A stretch of DNA of 9,046 nt from Anaerolineales bacterium (lineage in GTDB: Bacteria > Chloroflexota > Anaerolineae > Promineifilales > Promineifilaceae), in contig JAGQGA010000184.1 of NCBI GenBank assembly GCA_020432595.1, positions 1 to 9,046 of the forward strand. The letters are read 5' to 3'. The position numbers and the translations under genes were made by a program. Of the stretch, positions 6,213 to 9,046 are shown piece after piece; position 1 is the first letter of the stretch, and every line of letters starts with the position of its first letter. The notes under the pieces were generated by a model. That model had not been told where the DNA came from and did no database searches. It was given only the letters and a program-made list of their open reading frames with translations.

Positions 6213-7231
6213 ACCAACCATTTAGGCGCATTGCCATTGAGGAAGCCTTTGTAACCCAGGAGATTGCCGATGCCTGGGCTGAGGTGTTGGCAAGCGGCGC
6301 ACCCAATGAGCCGGGCTTTCGCAAGATGGGCGAAACGATTTTGGCTGATAGTCCCGGCACCCGCCTCATCCATCAGCGGCTGCTGGATTTGGGTGAGGGT
6401 CGCATTGCCCACATGGATGCCACGGGGATTGACATGCAGGTGATTTCGATCACCTCGCCGGGGGTGCAGGTGTTTGAGGCGGGGTTGGCAACGGCACTGG
6501 CGCGGCAGGCCAATGATTGTTTGAGCGCGGCGGTGAAGGCACACCCGGATCGTTTTGCGGGATTAACGGCCGTTGCGCCCCAAGCCCCCGCCGCAGCAGC
6601 CAAAGAGATTGAACGTGCCGCTCAACAGCTTGGCCTCAAAGGGGTACTCATCAACTCCCACACCTTTGGCGAATATATGGACAACCACAAGTATTGGGAG
6701 ATTTTTGCAGCGGCCGAAGCCAACCATGCCCCCATCTACCTACATCCACGCACCCCATCCCCGGTGATGATAGCCCCCTTTCTCGACTATGGGCTGTACT
6801 TCGCGGGTTGGGGGTTTACCATTGAAACCGCCACCCACGCCCTGCGTCTCATCATGGGCGGTGTTTTTGACCGCTTTCCCAAGCTCAAAATCATTCTCGG
6901 CCACATGGGCGAAGGGCTGCCCTACTGGCTGCAGCGGCTTGACAACCGTTATCTACTGCAAGTAAAAATCGGCGCGGTGGCAAAAATGCCGCGTCTGCCC
7001 AGCGAATATTTCCGCGACAACTTTGTCATCACCACCAGTGGTGTTTGCTCCCAGCCCGCACTGCGCCATGCCCTTGAGGTACTTGGCTCCGATGCGATTC
7101 TATTTGCTGCCGACTATCCCTATGAATCAGTTGAGGAAGCCGTTGATTTCATGGACAATGCGCCTATTGGTGAAGAGGATAGACGGAAAATTTATCAAAC
7201 GAATGCTGAAAAGCTGTTCAGACTTTCTTAA
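6209..7231 (+). CDS. Amidohydrolase-family non-oxidative aromatic decarboxylase (LigW-like)
   Basis: A 340-residue metal-dependent TIM-barrel protein of the amidohydrolase_2/ACMSD group, which removes CO2 from hydroxylated benzoates without oxidation. From memory it resembles LigW (5-carboxyvanillate decarboxylase) over its whole length: RIAIEEAF at the N-terminus, LLDLGEGRIAHMDATGID (58-75), ITSPGVQ (81-87), INSHTFGEYMD (148-158), IYLHP (176-180), GHMGEGLPYWLQRLD (231-245), ADYPYE (301-306) and the closing QTNAEKLF. Probable metal ligands are Glu11, His179 and Asp302, with His232 as a catalytic residue. Position 13 is Ala rather than the His of gamma-resorcylate decarboxylase; Glu-x-Ala also occurs in LigW and in fungal 2,3-dihydroxybenzoate decarboxylase, so this is a subfamily trait rather than a defect. 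The GTG start overlaps the esterase stop by four bases, and the bicupin follows after 26 bases. 2,4,6-Trihydroxybenzoate is the inferred substrate; a hydrolase role cannot be excluded. Confidence 0.85.
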   Translation: MNQPFRRIAIEEAFVTQEIADAWAEVLASGAPNEPGFRKMGETILADSPGTRLIHQRLLDLGEGRIAHMDATGIDMQVISITSPGVQVFEAGLATALARQANDCLSAAVKAHPDRFAGLTAVAPQAPAAAAKEIERAAQQLGLKGVLINSHTFGEYMDNHKYWEIFAAAEANHAPIYLHPRTPSPVMIAPFLDYGLYFAGWGFTIETATHALRLIMGGVFDRFPKLKIILGHMGEGLPYWLQRLDNRYLLQVKIGAVAKMPRLPSEYFRDNFVITTSGVCSQPALRHALEVLGSDAILFAADYPYESVEEAVDFMDNAPIGEEDRRKIYQTNAEKLFRLS

Positions 7232-7243
7232 AATATTTGGATG

Positions 7244-7250
7244 AAGGAGG
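7244..7250 (+). promoter_or_regulatory. Strong ribosome binding site that sets the bicupin start
   Basis: AAGGAGG lies seven bases before the ATG at 7258, the best Shine-Dalgarno in the window. It shows that the in-frame TTG at 7237, upstream of this site, is not the start. A strong site for the last operon gene suggests that the dioxygenase is made in high amount. Confidence 0.85.
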
Positions 7251-7257
7251 CATTTTT

Positions 7258-8319
7258 ATGAGCGAATTACATACAACATTGCCAACAGAGAAGCAGCCCT
7301 ATCTGCTCCGTGACCGCGAAGGGGATCGTTACCTGATGGGCACGCAGTTGGTCACATTTATTGCTTCGGCCGCCAGCAGTGGCAGCCTGTTTGATCTGGT
7401 ATCTATCTCAGGCTGCGCGGGTGATGGTTTCCCCGCCCATCGTCATGCTCGTGCCCATGAGGGTATTTATGTGCAGGATGGGGTAGTTGAGGTCATGCTT
7501 GGTGATGAACGGTATCTATTGGCCCCAGGAGATTATGCCCACATTCCGGCAGGTACGGCCCATGCTTACACCATGCGCAGCCACAATGCGCGATTTTTGT
7601 CTGTGACCTCTAAGGGGGAAGCAGGCAAGGTGTATACTCACTTGGGGACGGCAACGGAACTGCATGTGCATCCACCACAAGGCGAAGCGGTTGACTTGGC
7701 CGCTCTGCTAACCGAACCGATTGATGGTGGGGATATTGAATTGGTGGACGCTACGCCTGCTGGCGAGGCCAAGCTCGTTACCAATGTTGAGGTTCCCGAT
7801 GGGGTTGTCCCTTATGTGATAGCTTCGGGCGGGGGTATTCATCGCGTGGTAGGACGTGAACTCTACATCTTGCTGGCTACAAATGCCAATACCAACGGCG
7901 AGCTTCTGGTACTAGACAATATGGGGCCGGCCGGGAATGCCATCATCCAACATTTTCATGAGCAACACACAGAGACTTTTCTCTGCACGGGCGGTCAAAT
8001 GACGATGTGGGGTAATGGGCAGGAACATCAGCTAACCCCGGGGGATTTTCTGCATGTCCCAGCGGGGACGGTGCATTCCTTCCGCATGGATGCCCATTTC
8101 ACACGCTTTTTCTCGGTGTTATCCCCTGGCATCTTTGAGCCGTTTTTCCACACGCTGGGTTCGCCTTATGATCAAGGGTACATTTTCCCAGTCGAACCGG
8201 GGCCAGCACGTTTTGACCGCCTGATGCAGAAGACACAGGCGGGCGAACTTGATCTGAAGGTTGTCGGGCCACCACCCGACGGTTCTGGCGGACCTGGTGG
8301 CCCGCCGAGTGGTCATTAG
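7258..8319 (+). CDS. Bicupin dioxygenase, quercetin 2,3-dioxygenase type
   Basis: A 353-residue protein with two cupin domains, close in length to bacterial quercetinase YxaG/QdoI (337). Each domain keeps a full 3-His/1-Glu metal site: His61, His63, Glu68 and His102 in the N-terminal cupin (FPAHRHARAHEG, IPAGTAHAY), and His232, His234, Glu239 and His273 in the C-terminal cupin (QHFHEQHTETF, VPAGTVHSF). The spacing is almost identical to the ligands recalled for B. subtilis QdoI (62, 64, 69, 103 and 234, 236, 241, 275). Such enzymes open the flavonol C ring with O2, release CO and yield a depside. There is no signal peptide, so the site is cytoplasmic. The last 17 residues are a Gly/Pro-rich tail (GPPPDGSGGPGGPPSGH) that looks disordered and lies outside the cupin folds. 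It is the final gene of the glycosidase-esterase-decarboxylase unit. The family includes enzymes for other substrates, so flavonol specificity is likely but not proven. Confidence 0.85.
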   Translation: MSELHTTLPTEKQPYLLRDREGDRYLMGTQLVTFIASAASSGSLFDLVSISGCAGDGFPAHRHARAHEGIYVQDGVVEVMLGDERYLLAPGDYAHIPAGTAHAYTMRSHNARFLSVTSKGEAGKVYTHLGTATELHVHPPQGEAVDLAALLTEPIDGGDIELVDATPAGEAKLVTNVEVPDGVVPYVIASGGGIHRVVGRELYILLATNANTNGELLVLDNMGPAGNAIIQHFHEQHTETFLCTGGQMTMWGNGQEHQLTPGDFLHVPAGTVHSFRMDAHFTRFFSVLSPGIFEPFFHTLGSPYDQGYIFPVEPGPARFDRLMQKTQAGELDLKVVGPPPDGSGGPGGPPSGH

Positions 8320-8324
8320 AAAAG

Positions 8325-8374
8325 GGGAATGTCGGTTGAGTTTGTGCTTAGTGCAAAACCCAACCGACATTCCC
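8325..8374. terminator. Hairpin between convergent genes (probable terminator)
   Basis: GGGAATGTCGGTTG (8325-8338) pairs perfectly with CAACCGACATTCCC (8361-8374), a 14-bp stem starting six bases after the bicupin stop. The 22-base loop can pair further (GTTT at 8340-8343 with AAAC at 8356-8359). Read on the minus strand the stem is followed by CTTTTCT, a short U-tract. On the plus strand no T-run follows. Its place between two converging genes suits a terminator acting mainly on leftward transcripts and perhaps also protecting the operon mRNA end. Confidence 0.6.
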
Positions 8375-8461
8375 AGCATTGCATCCACTTTAGGGCATTT
8401 ATTAGCCTCATTTCCGCCGAATCTACTTTCACAAACATATAGCCGGGAAAATAAGGCGGCT

Positions 8462-8480
8462 TGGTTTGTAAGGCAAACCA
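8462..8480. repeat. Small hairpin after the pentapeptide gene
   Basis: TGGTTTG (8462-8468) and CAAACCA (8474-8480) form a 7-bp perfect stem with a 5-base loop, ten bases beyond the stop of the minus-strand gene. On the minus strand a TTATTTT run comes about eight bases later, so it may assist termination together with the larger hairpin at 8325-8374. The rest of the 170-base gap (8320-8489) shows no gene. Confidence 0.4.
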
Positions 8481-8489
8481 TTGCATTAC

Positions 8490-9046
8490 CTACTCCTCAA
8501 TAGCGCTAATGGGCGGCTTAAAACCAAGCGGCCAAACCGTGTCGGCATTGTAGCGCACCCCGCTAAAGCTATTTTGATTGAGCAACGTTCCCTCCTCTGT
8601 GTCGTTAGCCGCAGATTGGGCTGGTTTATCTGCAAGCACAGCCCCATCCAGATTCGCCCCATGAAAGTCGCTGCCATTTAAGAGAACAGTATTGAATTTG
8701 GTTTCGCGGAAAACAGCGTCGGCAAAAATGACACCACTCATCAAGGTGTTGTCTAAAATAGCTTGGCTGAGATCGGCTTTGGTCAAGTTGGTGCCTGACA
8801 TAGACGCGCCCGTGAGATCGGCACCCACAAGGATAGCACGGCTGAGGTCAGATCCGGCAAGGTTTGTTCTATAAAGGGTGGCCCCGGTTAGATTAATGCC
8901 GCGCAGGTCAGAGCCGCTAAGATTGGCACCAGAATTCGGGATGAGCGGATCGCCCAGGGTCGCGCCGGATAAGTTAGCCCCAACGAGATTGACACCGCGC
9001 AAGTCGGCTCCAATCAATTCTACGCCGTTGAGTTCTGTACCCCATA
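8490..9046 (-). CDS. Pentapeptide-repeat protein (N-terminus missing)
   Basis: The minus-strand frame is open to the right edge, and the bases before the ttg at 9015-9017 still read as repeats (GTELNGVELIGADL), so the start lies outside the window. About 26 pentapeptides of the A(D/N)LxG type are visible, six before a short break (PLIPNSG) and twenty after it. They should fold as a right-handed quadrilateral beta-helix of six to seven coils. Towards the C-terminus the central Leu is partly replaced by Phe (VIFAD, AVFRE, TKFNT, SDFHG). A non-repeat tail of about 45 residues ends with FSGVRYNADTVWPLGFKPP, a Tyr-x-x-x-Thr-x-Trp-Pro-x-x-Phe motif often found at the end of such proteins. No enzymatic residues are visible, and the function is unknown; such proteins serve as protein-interaction or gyrase-mimicking scaffolds in some cases. 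It converges on the catabolic operon and probably has no link to it. Confidence 0.9.
   Translation of the reverse strand, partial: WGTELNGVELIGADLRGVNLVGANLSGATLGDPLIPNSGANLSGSDLRGINLTGATLYRTNLAGSDLSRAILVGADLTGASMSGTNLTKADLSQAILDNTLMSGVIFADAVFRETKFNTVLLNGSDFHGANLDGAVLADKPAQSAANDTEEGTLLNQNSFSGVRYNADTVWPLGFKPPISAIEE

Noticed and set aside
6238..6249. Glu-x-Ala in place of Glu-x-His as a sign of an inactive decarboxylase.
   Set aside because: LigW and fungal 2,3-dihydroxybenzoate decarboxylase carry the same Ala, and the other metal ligands are present.
6089..6544. A 151-codon minus-strand open frame across the esterase/decarboxylase junction.
   Set aside because: It is the shadow of two well-supported plus-strand genes with a four-base overlap; no ribosome site or family motif was seen.
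7237..7257. A TTG at 7237 as the start of the bicupin, adding seven residues (MDEGGIF).
   Set aside because: The strong AAGGAGG at 7244-7250 lies inside that extension and sits seven bases before the ATG at 7258, which is therefore the start.
8119..8481. A 120-codon minus-strand frame over the bicupin end and the intergenic gap.
   Set aside because: It runs through the hairpin at 8325-8374 and through bicupin code, and shows no recognisable domain.

Overview
This is a bacterial window of moderate GC (roughly 52% by eye) with densely packed genes. It carries eight genes on the plus strand (the first cut by the left edge) and one on the minus strand (cut by the right edge). No rRNA, tRNA, CRISPR array, transposase or phage gene was seen. 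The organism cannot be named with confidence. The mix of DUF849/BKACE, GH1, LigW-like amidohydrolase, bicupin and pentapeptide-repeat genes, with heptamer-built intergenic hairpins and a very frequent ACGGCCGT word, would fit a Chloroflexota (Anaerolineae-like) genome; this is a weak inference.

Layout. 1-486: C-terminal end of a berberine-bridge-type FAD-linked oxidoreductase. 487-552: a large hairpin made of four GAGATTG-like heptamers facing four complementary ones. 570-1502: a beta-keto acid cleavage enzyme (BKACE, DUF849). 1570-2550 and 2557-3912: an APH/choline-kinase-fold phosphotransferase closely followed by a MepA-like MATE transporter. 3913-4100: a 188-base leader with strong inverted repeats. 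4101-8319: four tightly spaced genes, namely a GH1 beta-glycosidase, a BD-FAE-type alpha/beta-hydrolase esterase, a LigW-like non-oxidative aromatic decarboxylase and a quercetinase-type bicupin. 8320-8489: convergent intergenic region with a 14-bp perfect stem. 8490-9046 (minus): a pentapeptide-repeat protein.

How the genes may work together. The four-gene block matches, step for step, the classical rutin/quercetin breakdown known biochemically from fungi. A glycosidase frees the flavonol. A quercetin 2,3-dioxygenase opens the C ring with release of CO to give a depside. An esterase splits the depside into protocatechuate and 2,4,6-trihydroxybenzoate. A non-oxidative decarboxylase could then turn the trihydroxybenzoate into phloroglucinol. 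The upstream BKACE could act on a beta-diketo acid formed later, such as triacetate from phloroglucinol, and the MATE protein could move phenolics across the membrane. Family assignments rest on visible catalytic motifs; the pathway and every substrate are inference.
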